A stretch of DNA of 64,000 nt, taken from contig NZ_JAPFBW010000009.1 of NCBI RefSeq assembly GCF_026153205.1, positions 124,001 through 188,000 of the forward strand, written 5' to 3'. The translations under genes were made by a program, and so were the position numbers. The notes below the pieces were generated by a model that was given only the letters and a program-made list of their open reading frames with translations, made no database searches and was not told where the DNA came from. Of this stretch, positions 16,195 through 26,370 are shown in pieces (the stretch's first letter is position 1; every line of letters starts with the position of its first letter). This stretch comes from Aquabacterium sp. A7-Y (GTDB lineage: Bacteria > Pseudomonadota > Gammaproteobacteria > Burkholderiales > Burkholderiaceae_C).

Positions 16195-16763
16195 GATGTC
16201 TCTTGTTCGATCAGGTCGAATGCCAGCGCTTCTGCCGCATCACGGTCTACCCACTGCGTGTAGCCCTCTCCGTCGGTGGTGCCCGTGAGGTACTGCCCGC
16301 CGGTCGACCGAACCCGAACGCTCTTGCCTGCTATCGGCTGCCCGGTGTTCCGGTTCACCACCTGGAATCGGCCCCGGAAGCGCTCGCGCGCCTCATCCAG
16401 AGGTTCGTCTTCATACGCAGCAGCCAGGCCCTCCGCAATGTCGCCGAGCCGATCCATACCCACGCCGGCGGAGCCCAGACCAGAACCACCCGAGGGCTCT
16501 GTGGTCGTCAGCATCTGAGACGCGATGAGTGTCGCTCCACATGCGACTTTGCATCCGTGGTACGCAGCTGGCGAGCCGTCGATCACGATCGAGGCATCGC
16601 CTTGCACGATCGGAAATACCCCGCGGCATCCCTTCTTGGGGCAGGAGACCATGTCGCCGATGCGTGCGATGAGTGCGCCGTGAGTGTCGGTCTCCGCGGA
16701 CGCGCCGATAACAGTGCCGCCGTGGCTGGTCTTGTCACCGAGAACGATGAACGGCTTTCCCAT
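16191..16763 (-). CDS. PAAR-domain protein with C-terminal transthyretin-like extension
   Basis: The product is 190 aa from the ATG at 16763, chosen because GGAGGAAAGGA lies just upstream and MGKPFIVLGDKTSHGG is the usual PAAR start. Residues 1-88 are the PAAR cone that caps the VgrG trimer in type VI secretion (GDKTSHGGTVI, IARIGDMVSCPKKGC, GDASIVIDGSPAAYHG). After a Gly/Ser-rich linker, residues about 130-190 form a small beta-sandwich (FQVVNRNTGQPIAGKS... TDGEGYTQWV) like the transthyretin-type adaptor found on VgrG and PAAR proteins. It is the first gene of the effector-immunity operon and should recruit the downstream nuclease. Confidence 0.87.
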   Translation of the reverse strand: MGKPFIVLGDKTSHGGTVIGASAETDTHGALIARIGDMVSCPKKGCRGVFPIVQGDASIVIDGSPAAYHGCKVACGATLIASQMLTTTEPSGGSGLGSAGVGMDRLGDIAEGLAAAYEDEPLDEARERFRGRFQVVNRNTGQPIAGKSVRVRSTGGQYLTGTTDGEGYTQWVDRDAAEALAFDLIEQETS

Positions 16764-17336
16764 CCTGTCCTTTCCTCCCAAGCCCTTGTGGTTAGGGGCA
16801 GTATAGAAAGGAGAGGGAGCGAAATCGTTTCCGAGGGGCTCGGGACTGGCCTGGCGCCGCCTGCTCCCCGCAAGTTTGGGGGTACTCCAAAGCAGCCCGA
16901 CACACGCGACGTCGCGCATTGCCCGTGCGAATCCTGTGATGCCGGCAGCACGGTCGAGCAACGCCGGCGTAACGTCACGGGCGTTACCGTCGGTGGTGTG
17001 CTGGTCGAATCAGCGGCGGACTGGTAGGAGCTTGCCGACCGTCAGGTCCGGGTCGTCCCAGGCCATTCGGGATGTAGGAGCGAACATCTCAGGCTTGTCC
17101 GGTAGCGTCGCCTCGATCTTCAGCCGTTCGCCTGCCACTATGCTGCTTCCACTCGCAGAAGGCGCAGGCTCATGGCACCAGCAAACGTCTTCGCGTGTTG
17201 CCTCCACTTCGTCCGCCAGACGCCCCGGCTCCAGGGATGGTCCGTCGTCGTCTCACCCACATCGTGAACGATCTCACGCGGCCACCTGCGGGGTTCCGGA
17301 TAGGATGGGTCGGATATTGGTAGGAGCTGTGCACCC
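16764..17336. other. Intergenic inside the islet, promoter of the PAAR operon
   Basis: This 573-bp gap separates the divergent PAAR operon and the 191-aa membrane protein gene. A 65-codon minus-strand frame at 17010-17207 has a protein-like tail (LKIEATLPDKPEMFAPTS) and could be the end of a lost gene, but it has no recognisable domain. AGGAG at 17322-17326 serves the next gene. Nothing else is evident. Confidence 0.35.
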
Positions 17337-17912
17337 ATGCGCCCCGGCCGCGCCCCTTGGTACCGAGACCCGCTCGCTTGGGTCGCACTGATAGTCTTTG
17401 TCCCCGTCATGCTGTTTGCCCTGTCCGACTTGGGCGCCTTTGCTTGGATCAGAGAAGACACAGCTCCGGCCTGGGTACAGGCGGTGTTCTCCGTCGTCGG
17501 TATTGCTATCGCGGTTTGGGTGCCTGCGGCCCAGGTCCGACGACAGCGCCAAGAGCGAGAGAAGGCTGAGAGACTGCAAAGTCTCCGCTTTAAAGTCCAA
17601 CTGCTGGGACTCGCAAAGGAGGTCGGCTTCCTCGTTGACGCATTTGCGATTCGGCATCACGATCGACGACTTGACATGCAAGCCGTTGGCGATCTCCGCC
17701 AGCGCCTATCGGCCTACGAACCGATCGCGCCAGACGCCGAGGCCGCAGAGCTGATTCAGATCATTCGCAGCAATGTCGTCTCGCTTGTCGCCGCGCTCTC
17801 CACGCCTGCCTCACTCACCGACGAACAGATTGCGTTCCTGAAGCGGAATGCAGACGCGAACACGAAGCGGGCTCAAGCCGTACTCGCTGCAGCAGACGCT
17901 CGGACGTCCTGA
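17337..17912 (+). CDS. Two-helix membrane protein of unknown function
   Basis: The product is 191 aa and not recognised. Two hydrophobic helices lie at about 13-30 (WVALIVFVPVMLFAL) and 45-63 (WVQAVFSVVGIAIAVWVP), followed by a basic, Q/R/E-rich helix (RRQRQEREKAERLQSLRFK) and a helical cytoplasmic tail with no catalytic motif. AGGAG at 17322-17326 supports the ATG at 17337. It is the only intact rightward gene in the islet and ends 46 bp before the integrase remnant. It may be a cargo gene of the element. Confidence 0.65.
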   Translation: MRPGRAPWYRDPLAWVALIVFVPVMLFALSDLGAFAWIREDTAPAWVQAVFSVVGIAIAVWVPAAQVRRQRQEREKAERLQSLRFKVQLLGLAKEVGFLVDAFAIRHHDRRLDMQAVGDLRQRLSAYEPIAPDAEAAELIQIIRSNVVSLVAALSTPASLTDEQIAFLKRNADANTKRAQAVLAAADARTS

Positions 17913-17958
17913 CCCATCGCCCTCATGACTGGATGCGATCCGTACTGTCGCTTCACAG

Positions 17959-18186
17959 CACTGTCATTCGCTGCAGACGGTGCTGAAGGACTACGCGAGG
18001 TGGATTCCAGACGCGGACCGTGGACGCAACCGGGCTGCGGTGAACGCCTCCGTGGCAGGCCGTTCGCATGACGTGACACGGGGTAGCGCGGCCCGCCAAG
18101 TTGCGGATTCCCCAGTAGAACCGCAGCAGGCTAGGCGCCTAAACAAAAAACCCGTTGTGAATCAACGGGTTGAGTGGAGCGGGTGA
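17959..18186 (+). pseudogene. C-terminal stub of a tyrosine-type integrase
   Basis: The open frame encodes H-S-L-Q-T-V-L-K-D-Y-A-R-W-I-P-D-A-D, the box II end of tyrosine recombinases: a histidine followed nine residues later by the catalytic tyrosine, then the familiar A-R-W-I-P tail. The rest of the gene (box I arginine, core, N-terminus) is missing because an unrelated gene ends 46 bp upstream. The frame runs through the hairpin and stops inside the 3' end of tRNA-Gly, as integrase genes next to attR often do. This explains how the islet arrived and why it is now probably immobile. Confidence 0.7.
18145..18171 (-). terminator. Rho-independent terminator of tRNA-Gly
   Basis: On the minus strand AACCCGTTG pairs with CAACGGGTT around a 5-nt loop and is followed by six T. 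It lies 3 bp after the CCA end of tRNA-Gly(CCC). Confidence 0.8.
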
Positions 18187-18248
18187 AGGGAATCGAACCC
18201 TCGTATGAAGCTTGGGAAGCTGCCGTTCTACCATTGAACTACACCCGC
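18175..18248 (-). tRNA. tRNA-Gly (anticodon CCC)
   Basis: A 74-nt cloverleaf with encoded CCA. The acceptor stem GCGGGTG pairs with CACCCGC, the anticodon loop is TTCCCAA with anticodon CCC, and the T-arm contains GGTTCGATTCC. It closely resembles E. coli glyU. The 3' end is duplicated at 13663-13689, so this gene is the integration target of the islet. Confidence 0.95.
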
Positions 18249-18364
18249 ATTGGACGCGGATTGTAGCGCGAGCCGGCGCGTGAAGTCACGCGGCCCGGCC
18301 AACGGCCGCGCACTTCGCCCACAATGCCGGCTTTCCTTTGTCCCCGAGCGCCCCAGGAACCGCC

Positions 18365-20327
18365 TTGACCCCGGCCCGTTTTATCCCCAAGACCCTCACG
18401 CCGACCGACGAGCAGACGGCCGTCCAGACCGCGACCGCCAACACGCTGGTCATCGAGGCCAACGCGGGTGCGGCCAAGACCACCACGCTGGCCTTGCGCA
18501 TCGCCGAGTCCTGCCAGCGCGGCGTGGCGCCCGAACACGTGCTGGCGCTGACCTTCACCGAGCCGGCGGTGGCGGCGCTGAAGGCCGCCTTGCGCAAGAT
18601 CGGGCTGCCGCACGCCGTGGTCCAGCGCCTGCGCATCGAGACCTTCGAATCCTTCTCGGCCTCGGTGCTGCGCGTGCTGGAAGGCAGCCCGGTGCCGCTG
18701 CTGCGCACGGCCGAGGAGCTCCGGCCGTTTGTCTGGGAAGCGGTGCTGCGGGTCGAGAACAACCCGCACGAACGCCACCGCGACGAGCTGCACCTTCCCA
18801 GCGTCGGCGACAACGGTGCGATCGAGAGCTTCCTGCAGGAGATGCTGCACCTCAAAGGCACGATGCAGCTCGACCTCGACGCCCACGAGGGTCCGCTGGA
18901 CCCGGACTACGCCGCCGAGCTGGGCCGCGACTACCTCCAGCTGCAGGTCTTCCGGCACTATGAAAACGTGGTTCGGCGCGGTGGCCATCCCGACAAGCCG
19001 GCCTTCCGCGGCCCCTTCGACGCGACCTACGACCTGGCGCGGCTGATCCTGCGCGCCGAACCGCTGCAGGGCCAGGCCGGCTGGCCCGGGGTCGTCAAGG
19101 TGCTGGTGGTCGACGAGATGCACGACCTCAACCGTGCGATGTTCGTGGTGCTGGAGCAGTTGCTGCTGAGCCACCCGCGCTGTTTCTTCTGCGGCGCCGG
19201 CGACCACGACCAGGTGATCCACAAGGTCGCGGGCGCCGAGGCCCGCTTCATGCAGGACGAGCTGGCGGTGCAGACGCACCGGCGCATCACCCGCCTGCCG
19301 CTGACCGCCAGCTACCGCTTCGGGCCGGCGCTGGCGCGCCGGGCGGGCCAGCTGGCCCGCAAGCCCTATGCCTCGAACAGCGAGCAAGACACCACCGTGT
19401 CGCTGCAGCATTACCGCGACGACAGCGGCTGCGTCGACCTGATTCTGCAGGAGGCGCAGGACTGGAAGACCCGCCACAAGGGCCGGCGCATGTCCGAGTT
19501 CGCGGTGCTGCTGCGCCACGAGGGCCAGTCCATCGCGCTGGAGAACCGGCTGCTGGAAGCCGGCCTGCCCTATATCGTGCGCGGCTTCGAGAGCTATCTG
19601 CTGCGGCCCGAGATCCTGCTCGTGCGCGGCCTGCTGGCGGTCGCGGCGGACAACTTCAGGAGCGTCGAGAGCGAGGACACACGGCGCCGCATCGTCGAGG
19701 CCTTGGTGTTTTTCTGCGAGGTGGAGATCGTCGATGCCGAGCGGCCCGAGGTGCCGCAGCGCCGCCTGGTGCAGGAGGCGGTCCAGGCCGCCATCGAGAG
19801 CCCGCGCGTGCTGGTGGCCTTCTTCGAGAACCAGGTGATGAAAAACGCGCAGCCGCGCCTGCGTCGCCGGCTCACGGCGGCGCTGGAGGTGGCAAAGAGC
19901 GAGACCGGGCCGCAGATGCTGCCGCACTTCCTCGAAGCGCTGGACCTGCGCGGCATGGCGGCCGGCCTGCTGGTGGAGAAGCAGCGGCGCGAGGAGGCGC
20001 TCGGCAACATCGAGGGCCTGACGCAGCTGGCCGGCGCCTTCGAGACGGCGGCCGAGTTTTTTTGCGAGCCTCAACGCCGCCGAGCTGCGACAACAGCAGC
20101 TCAAGGACAGCGAGAGCCTGGTTCTCGGCAGCATCGAGGCCGCCAAGGGCCTGGAGTTCGACCACGTCCTCCTGCCCTGGCTGGAGCGGCACCGCTTTCC
20201 CGACCCCCACGAGCCGGCCGGGGACGAGGCCAACCTTTTTTACGTCGCCATCACCCGGGCCCGCGAGCGGCTGACCTTGCTGGCGCGCGAGGACGCGCCC
20301 AGCGCGCTGCTGGCGGCGATGCAGTAA
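18365..20327 (+). pseudogene. UvrD-like ATP-dependent helicase, frameshifted at a T7 run
   Basis: The corrected protein would be about 653 aa from the TTG at 18365 (AGGA upstream). A Walker A-like motif (EANAGAAKTTT), Walker B (VVDEMHDLN) and motif IV (ASYRFGP) are in the first frame. Motifs V and VI (EAAKGLEFDHVLLPW, FYVAITRARERLTLL) are in the +1 frame. The switch is at the seven T of 20057-20063: with six T the frame reads A-E-F-F-A-S-L-N-A-A-E-L and continues to the TAA at 20325. As written, translation loses motifs V and VI and runs out of frame to 20389. This is either a sequencing error, a true mutation or slippage. Superfamily 1 helicases of this kind act in DNA repair. Confidence 0.8.
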
Positions 20328-20375
20328 ACGTGCGCCGGCGCTGGTCACGCGCCGTGCGCGGCACAATCCCGCCCT

Positions 20376-21101
20376 ATGTCACACGATGAATCCACTCCCC
20401 CGCCGCCCGCCTCCGAGGCGCCGGACGAGGTCGCGCACCCGCGCTCCATCCGCAGCTATGTCATGCGCGCCGGCCGCACCACCGAGGGCCAGGCGCGCGC
20501 GCTGGCCGAACTGAGCCCGCGTTTCGTGCTGCCCTACCAGGAAACGCTGCTCGACGTCGAGGCGAGCTTCGGGCGCCGCGCCCCCACCGTCTTCGAGATC
20601 GGCTTCGGCATGGGCGAAGCGACGGCCCACATCGCCTCGGTCCGGCCCGAGGACAACTTCATCGGCTGCGAGGTCCACGAGCCCGGTGTCGGCGCCCTGC
20701 TCAAGCGCATCGCCGAAAAGCATCTCACCAACCTGCGTATCGTCCGCCACGATGCGGTGCAGGTGCTGGAGCACATGATCGCGCCGGCTTCGCTGGCCGG
20801 GGTGCACGTCTTTTTCCCCGACCCCTGGCACAAGAAGCGCCACCACAAGCGCCGCCTGATCCAGCCGCCCTTCGTGGCCCTGCTGGCCTCGCGGCTGGCG
20901 CCCGGCGGCTACCTGCACTGCGCCACCGACTGGCAGCCATATGCCGAGCAGATGCTCGACGTGCTGACGGCCGAGCCAGCGCTGCGGAACACGGCGGCCG
21001 ACTATGCGCCCAAGCCCGACTATCGGCCCTTGACCAAGTTCGAGAACCGCGGCCTGCGCCTCGGCCACGGCGTCTGGGACCTGGTGTTCAGGAAACGCTG
21101 A
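20376..21101 (+). CDS. trmB: tRNA (guanine-N7-)-methyltransferase
   Basis: The product is 241 aa. It methylates G46 in the variable loop of tRNA. The SAM-binding motif [11 protein letters not shown] (about 72-82) and the family signature [16 protein letters not shown] (about 146-161) are both clear, followed by YLHCATDW and the C-terminal T-K-F-E-N-R-G. The poorly conserved first 25 residues are acidic and proline-rich. It starts 48 bp after the helicase stop and is probably cotranscribed with it. It converges on uppP with only 7 bp between stops. Confidence 0.96.
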   Translation: MSHDESTPPPPASEAPDEVAHPRSIRSYVMRAGRTTEGQARALAELSPRFVLPYQETLLDVEASFGRRAPTVFEIGFGMGEATAHIASVRPEDNFIGCEVHEPGVGALLKRIAEKHLTNLRIVRHDAVQVLEHMIAPASLAGVHVFFPDPWHKKRHHKRRLIQPPFVALLASRLAPGGYLHCATDWQPYAEQMLDVLTAEPALRNTAADYAPKPDYRPLTKFENRGLRLGHGVWDLVFRKR

Positions 21102-21108
21102 GCCGGGC

Positions 21109-21966
21109 TCAGCCGTGCCACTCCACCCAGCCGGTCCAGGCGGTCAGGATCACCAGGCCGCCGAACACGATGCGGTACCACGCGAAGATGGTGAAGTCGT
21201 GGGTGGACACGTAGCGGATCAGCCAGCGGATGCACAGCAGCGCGCTGAAGAAGGCGAACAGCAGGCCCACGCCAAACATCGGCAGGTCCTCGACGCTGAG
21301 CAGCGAGCGCTGCTTGTAGAGCGAGTAGACGCCGGCGCCGATCAAGGTCGGGATGCCGAGGAAAAAGCTGAACTCGGTGGCCGCCTTGCGCGAGAAGCCG
21401 AAGATCATCGAGCCGATGATGGTGGCGCCCGAGCGGCTGGTGCCCGGCAGCAGCGCGGCGCATTGCACCAGGCCCACCTTGAGCGCGTCCAGCGGCGTCA
21501 TGTCGTCCACCGTCTCGACGCGGGCGCGGCGGCCGCCTTCGAGGTCGCGTTCGCCGAAGTGGCGGCGGTGGCGGCGCTCGGCCCACAGGATGATGAGGCC
21601 GCCGATCACGAAGGCCGACGCGACGAAAATCGGGTTGAACAGCCGCTCCTTGATCATCGAGCCGAACACCAGGGCCATCACCACGGCCGGCACGAAGGCG
21701 ATCACGACATTGAGCGCGAAGCGCTGCGCCGCCGGGTCGTGCGTGATGCCGGTGACCGTGCGCAGCAGGCGCTCGCGGTACTCCCACATCACGGCGAACA
21801 TCGCGCCGGTCTGGATCGCAATCTCGAAGACCTTGACCTTGTCGCCCACCAGGCCGAGCAGCGAAGACGTGAGGATGAGGTGCCCGGTCGACGAGATCGG
21901 CAGGAACTCGGTCAGCCCCTCGACGATGCCCATGACGGCCGCCTTCAACAACAGCGCGATGTCCAA
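21109..21966 (-). CDS. uppP: Undecaprenyl-diphosphate phosphatase
   Basis: The product is 285 aa, an integral membrane protein with about eight hydrophobic segments. It dephosphorylates undecaprenyl pyrophosphate to recycle the lipid carrier for peptidoglycan and LPS, and confers basal bacitracin resistance. The two BacA/UppP signatures are intact: [14 protein letters not shown] at 16-29 and [10 protein letters not shown] at about 173-182. It is monocistronic, upstream of no obvious partner, and convergent with trmB. Confidence 0.96.
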   Translation of the reverse strand: MDIALLLKAAVMGIVEGLTEFLPISSTGHLILTSSLLGLVGDKVKVFEIAIQTGAMFAVMWEYRERLLRTVTGITHDPAAQRFALNVVIAFVPAVVMALVFGSMIKERLFNPIFVASAFVIGGLIILWAERRHRRHFGERDLEGGRRARVETVDDMTPLDALKVGLVQCAALLPGTSRSGATIIGSMIFGFSRKAATEFSFFLGIPTLIGAGVYSLYKQRSLLSVEDLPMFGVGLLFAFFSALLCIRWLIRYVSTHDFTIFAWYRIVFGGLVILTAWTGWVEWHG

Positions 21967-22066
21967 ATAGCCCCCTTACTGAGAAACGCCGGGCATGATA
22001 CCCAGGCGGATTGCTGAAGCTGTGTAGCTTCGCAACCGTGCAAGCGTCGGATGCCCGCGCAGGGCT

Positions 22067-22667
22067 TCAGCGCACCGGCTGCAAGGTGATGGCCAGGCCG
22101 CGCTCGGTGACCCGGATGGGACCGGGCTGATAACCCCGTGCGTCCAGCTGCTGCAGGTCCTCGGGCTTGAGTTCGTACACGCTCAGCTCGCTGAGCAGGT
22201 CCTCGGCCAGCGCGGTCGCGACGCGGCTCAGGCTGCCTTCGCGCTGGCCTTGCCAGCCCGTCAGGTCGAGCCGCTCGACACGCGGCTCCGACAGCCGCAC
22301 GCTGCGGCTCGCGGGGTCGTAGCGCAGCCCGTAGCTCAGCCCGACCGTGCCCCGCACCGGCCGGCTGCCGAGGAAGGCGCCGAGCTTCAGGTCGAACTCG
22401 GTGCCCAGCCGGTTCTCCTGCGGCAGCAGCCGCAGCCGCGGCGACAGCGCGACCAGATCGAGCGCGCCGAGCACGCGCGAGTTGAAGGGGAACTGCCCGT
22501 TCAGCGCTTCGAGCAGCCGGGCTTCGGAGATCTCGAGGGTGCGCTCGCCGCGCAGCCCGGCGCAGCCGGTTGCCAGCAGACCCGACGCGGCAGCCGCGAC
22601 CAGCAGCAGGCGACGCCGCGAGGCGGGCGATACGAGGCGCGCAGAGGGCGGCCGGAGGGGGCGGTTC

Positions 22668-22675
<8 letters not shown>
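22067..22675 (-). CDS. DUF1439 lipoprotein
   Basis: The product is 202 aa. The N-terminus carries an SRRRLLL motif (residues 19-25) and a lipobox LLATGC with the acylated C38, suggesting export, possibly by Tat, and lipid anchoring. The body (LEISEARLLEALNGQFPF... LDLVALSPRLRLLPQENRLG, VERLDLTG) matches the DUF1439 family of periplasmic beta-rich proteins of unknown function. The ATG at 22675 overlaps the stop of the upstream ABC permease by 8 bp, so it is the last gene of the MacAB-like export operon and translationally coupled to it. Confidence 0.8.
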
Positions 22676-23897
<1,222 letters not shown>

Positions 23898-23900
<3 letters not shown>

Positions 23901-24077
23901 GACAGCCCCTCGACCGACGGGTACGTCGGCCGATCCCCCGAGGGGATGCGGGCCGGCTTGGGAGCGGCCCGGCGCTCGGCCCGCTGACATGACAGCCCCT
24001 CGACCGACGGGTACGCCGGTCGATCCCCCGAGGGGATGCGGGCCGGCTTGGGAGCGGCCCGGCGCTCGGCCCGCGGG
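23898..24077. repeat. 90-bp tandem duplication over the permease start
   Basis: Two copies, 23898-23987 and 23988-24077, differ at two bases over the first 87. Each begins with the reverse complement of an ATG preceded by GAGGGG, and contains arms CCCCTCG and CGAGGGG plus an inner CCGAC/GTCGG arm, so each leader can fold with the ribosome site in the stem. Its form suggests a dispersed Burkholderiales repeat, which I cannot verify here. Confidence 0.85.
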
Positions 24078-24096
24078 CGGGTTGGCACTGGATGTC

Positions 24097-24813
24097 TCAT
24101 GCCGCTTGCCCCGCGCCGCGCGGCGCCTGCCGGCTGTCCTCGATCACGTGGCCGTCGCGGAACACCAGGCGACGCGCCGCCCACGCCGCGACGTCGTGCT
24201 CGTGGGTCACCAGCACGATGGTGATGCCACGGCCGTGCAGCTCGGTGAGCAGGCGCATCACTTCGTCCGAGGTGGTGCTGTCGAGCGCGCCGGTGGGCTC
24301 GTCGGCCAGGATCATCTGCGGGCGGTTCACCAGCGCTCGCGCGATCGCGACGCGCTGCTGCTGGCCGCCCGACAGCTCGGCCGGCGTGTGGCCGGCGCGC
24401 GAGGCCAGGCCGACCTGCTCCAGGCAGGCCAGCGCGCGCTCGCGGCGTTCACGCCGCTCGACGCCGGCGTACACCAGCGGCAGCTCGACGTTCTCCACCG
24501 CCGAGGTGCGCGGCAGCAGGTTGAACTGCTGGAACACGAAGCCGATGCGCCGGTTGCGGATCGCCGCCAGGGCATCGCCCGACAGCGAGTCGACCGGCTC
24601 GCCCGCGAGCCGGTAGCTGCCGGAGGTGGGCCGGTCCAGGCAGCCGAGGACGTTCATCAGGGTGGACTTGCCCGAGCCCGAGGCGCCCATGATGGCGACG
24701 AACTCGCCGGCCTCGATGTCCAGCGACACGCCGCGCAAGGCGTGCACCGGGTTGCCGGTGTCGCCGCCCATCAGGTAGGTCTTGTAGAGCTCGCGCACTT
24801 CGATCAAGGCCAT
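24097..24813 (-). CDS. MacB/LolD-like ABC transporter ATPase
   Basis: The product is 238 aa. It carries Walker A (GASGSGKST), Q-loop (FVFQQFNLLP), signature (LSGGQQQR), Walker B (ILADEPTGALD) and H-loop (LVTHEHD), all intact. It belongs to the LolD/MacB subfamily that powers extrusion of substrates or lipoproteins from the outer leaflet or periplasm. It lies 13 bp after the adaptor gene and before the permease, completing the operon adaptor-ATPase-permease-lipoprotein. The substrate is not predictable. Confidence 0.94.
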   Translation of the reverse strand: MALIEVRELYKTYLMGGDTGNPVHALRGVSLDIEAGEFVAIMGASGSGKSTLMNVLGCLDRPTSGSYRLAGEPVDSLSGDALAAIRNRRIGFVFQQFNLLPRTSAVENVELPLVYAGVERRERRERALACLEQVGLASRAGHTPAELSGGQQQRVAIARALVNRPQMILADEPTGALDSTTSDEVMRLLTELHGRGITIVLVTHEHDVAAWAARRLVFRDGHVIEDSRQAPRGAGQAA

Positions 24814-24826
24814 GTGGCAGCCCCGC

Positions 24827-26167
24827 TCACAAGCCCAGCCGGGGCCCGCCCGCCGGACGCGCGCCGCGGCCCTCGCCCGCCGCCGAGACGACGCCGGTGA
24901 CGACCCGGTCGCCTTCCTTGATCGGGCCTTCCAGCACCTCGGTCATGGCACCGTCGCTGATGCCCAGCCGCACCGGCACGGTCCGAGGCTCGCCGCCCTC
25001 TGCCGGCAACAGGTGCAGGCGGGACCGCGCGCCGCCGCCTTCGCCCCGGCCGCCGCTCCCGCGTCCCGCAGCGGCTCCCTCGCGCCGTGCCGCGGCCGGG
25101 CGCTCCGCCTCCTCGGCCCCCGGCAGGCGCACCCGCAGCGCCGCATTGGGCACCTTGAGCACCGCGTCGCGCTGGTCGGTGACGATGCGCACATTGGCCG
25201 TCATCCCGGGCAGCAGCCGGCTGCCCGCTTGCGTGAAGGCGATCACCACCGTGTAGGTCACGACGTTCTGGGTGGTGGTGGCCGACTTGCGGACCAGCTT
25301 CACCCGCCCCTCCAGGCTGCGGCCCGGGAAGGCGTCGACCGTGAAGCTGGCGGCCTGGCCCGGCTGCACCCGGCCGATGTCGGCCTCGTCGACCGGCACT
25401 TCCACCTGCATGTCCTCCAGGTTGCGCGCGATCACGAACAGCTCGGGCGCTTGCAGGCTGGCCGCCACGGTCTGGCCCAGCTCGATGCTGCGCTTGATCA
25501 CGATGCCGTCGACCGGCGAGCGGATCTGGGTGCGCTGCAGGTCGACCCGGGCCTGGGCCAGCTGGGCTTCGCGCTGGCGCACCGTGGCTGCGGCGCTGCC
25601 GGTCTGGGCGCGCGCCACCTGCTGCTGGGCCTGCGCGCTCTGCAGCGCCTGCTGCAGCGCATCGGCCTGCGACGCGCTGCGCTCCAGTTCGGCCGGGGAG
25701 ATGAAACCCTGCGCCACCAGGTCGCGGTTGCGCGCCAGGTCGCGCCGGGCCTGCTGGGCCTCCAGCCCGGCGCGGCTGGCCGCCGCCGTGGCGGCGAGTG
25801 CGTTGGCCTGCGCGGTCAGCACCGCGGCGCGGGCGGCTTCGAGATCGGCCTGCGCCTGCTGCACCCGGTACTCGAAGCTCTGGGGGTCGAGCCGGGCGAT
25901 CAACTGGCCCTTGCGCACCTCTGAATTGAAGTCCGCCAGCACCTCCAGGATCTGCCCCGAGACCTGGCTGCCGACCTGCACCTGCGACACCGCGGTCACA
26001 GTACCGGCGGCCGACACGCTGGCCTGCAGGCTGCCGCGTTCCACCGGCGCGCTGCGATAGCTGTCGGCAGCGTCCCGGCCGCCCTTCCACCCCCAGAAGC
26101 CGGCCGCTGCCGCAGCAAGACCGAGGACCCCCACGAGCACGACGGCCCGCCACTGCTTGACTCTCAT
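24827..26167 (-). CDS. MacA-type periplasmic adaptor (membrane fusion protein)
   Basis: The product is 446 aa from the ATG at 26167. A single N-terminal membrane anchor (AVVLVGVLGLAAAAAGFWGW) is followed by a split biotinyl-lipoyl domain (GQILEVLADFNSEVRKGQ, then RTQIRSPVDGIVI), a long alpha-hairpin rich in Ala/Gln (about 105-215) and beta-barrel and membrane-proximal domains. A Gly/Arg-rich stretch near residues 375-400 (GRGSGGRGEGGG) is a variable insert. It is the first gene of the MacAB-like operon and diverges from tetR across a 203-bp region. Confidence 0.9.
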   Translation of the reverse strand: MRVKQWRAVVLVGVLGLAAAAAGFWGWKGGRDAADSYRSAPVERGSLQASVSAAGTVTAVSQVQVGSQVSGQILEVLADFNSEVRKGQLIARLDPQSFEYRVQQAQADLEAARAAVLTAQANALAATAAASRAGLEAQQARRDLARNRDLVAQGFISPAELERSASQADALQQALQSAQAQQQVARAQTGSAAATVRQREAQLAQARVDLQRTQIRSPVDGIVIKRSIELGQTVAASLQAPELFVIARNLEDMQVEVPVDEADIGRVQPGQAASFTVDAFPGRSLEGRVKLVRKSATTTQNVVTYTVVIAFTQAGSRLLPGMTANVRIVTDQRDAVLKVPNAALRVRLPGAEEAERPAAARREGAAAGRGSGGRGEGGGARSRLHLLPAEGGEPRTVPVRLGISDGAMTEVLEGPIKEGDRVVTGVVSAAGEGRGARPAGGPRLGL

Positions 26168-26343
26168 GCCGGCGATTCTAGAAAGACCCGCCCGCCGCCG
26201 ATGCGCCCACCGCACACTTCACGCTTCTTTACCTCGGCCGCCCTGCGCGCGCACGAGGGCTGTACGCGACATTGCGGCTCCGCACGCCCCGGCCGGGCGG
26301 CGCGATCTCTTGCCTTGACCCTGACAGGGTCACGCAGTACATT

Positions 26344-26357
26344 ACTGACCGGTCAGT
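26344..26357. promoter_or_regulatory. Perfect palindrome, predicted TetR operator
   Basis: ACTGACCGGTCAGT is a 14-bp perfect palindrome that ends 13 bp before the tetR start codon. The TGACCGGTCA core is typical of TetR-family efflux-repressor operators. Binding here would repress tetR and the cotranscribed RND pump, and might affect the divergent MacA-like operon. Confidence 0.72.
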
Positions 26358-26370
26358 CATTATTGTTCCG

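Noticed and set aside
17010-17207. 65-codon frame upstream of the PAAR gene as a gene
   Set aside because: The tail looks protein-like, but there is no domain, no supported start and no homologue I recognise; kept only as a note on the intergenic region.
18239-20233. A 664-codon minus-strand frame opposite the helicase
   Set aside because: The helicase motifs are on the plus strand; the opposite translation has no domain.
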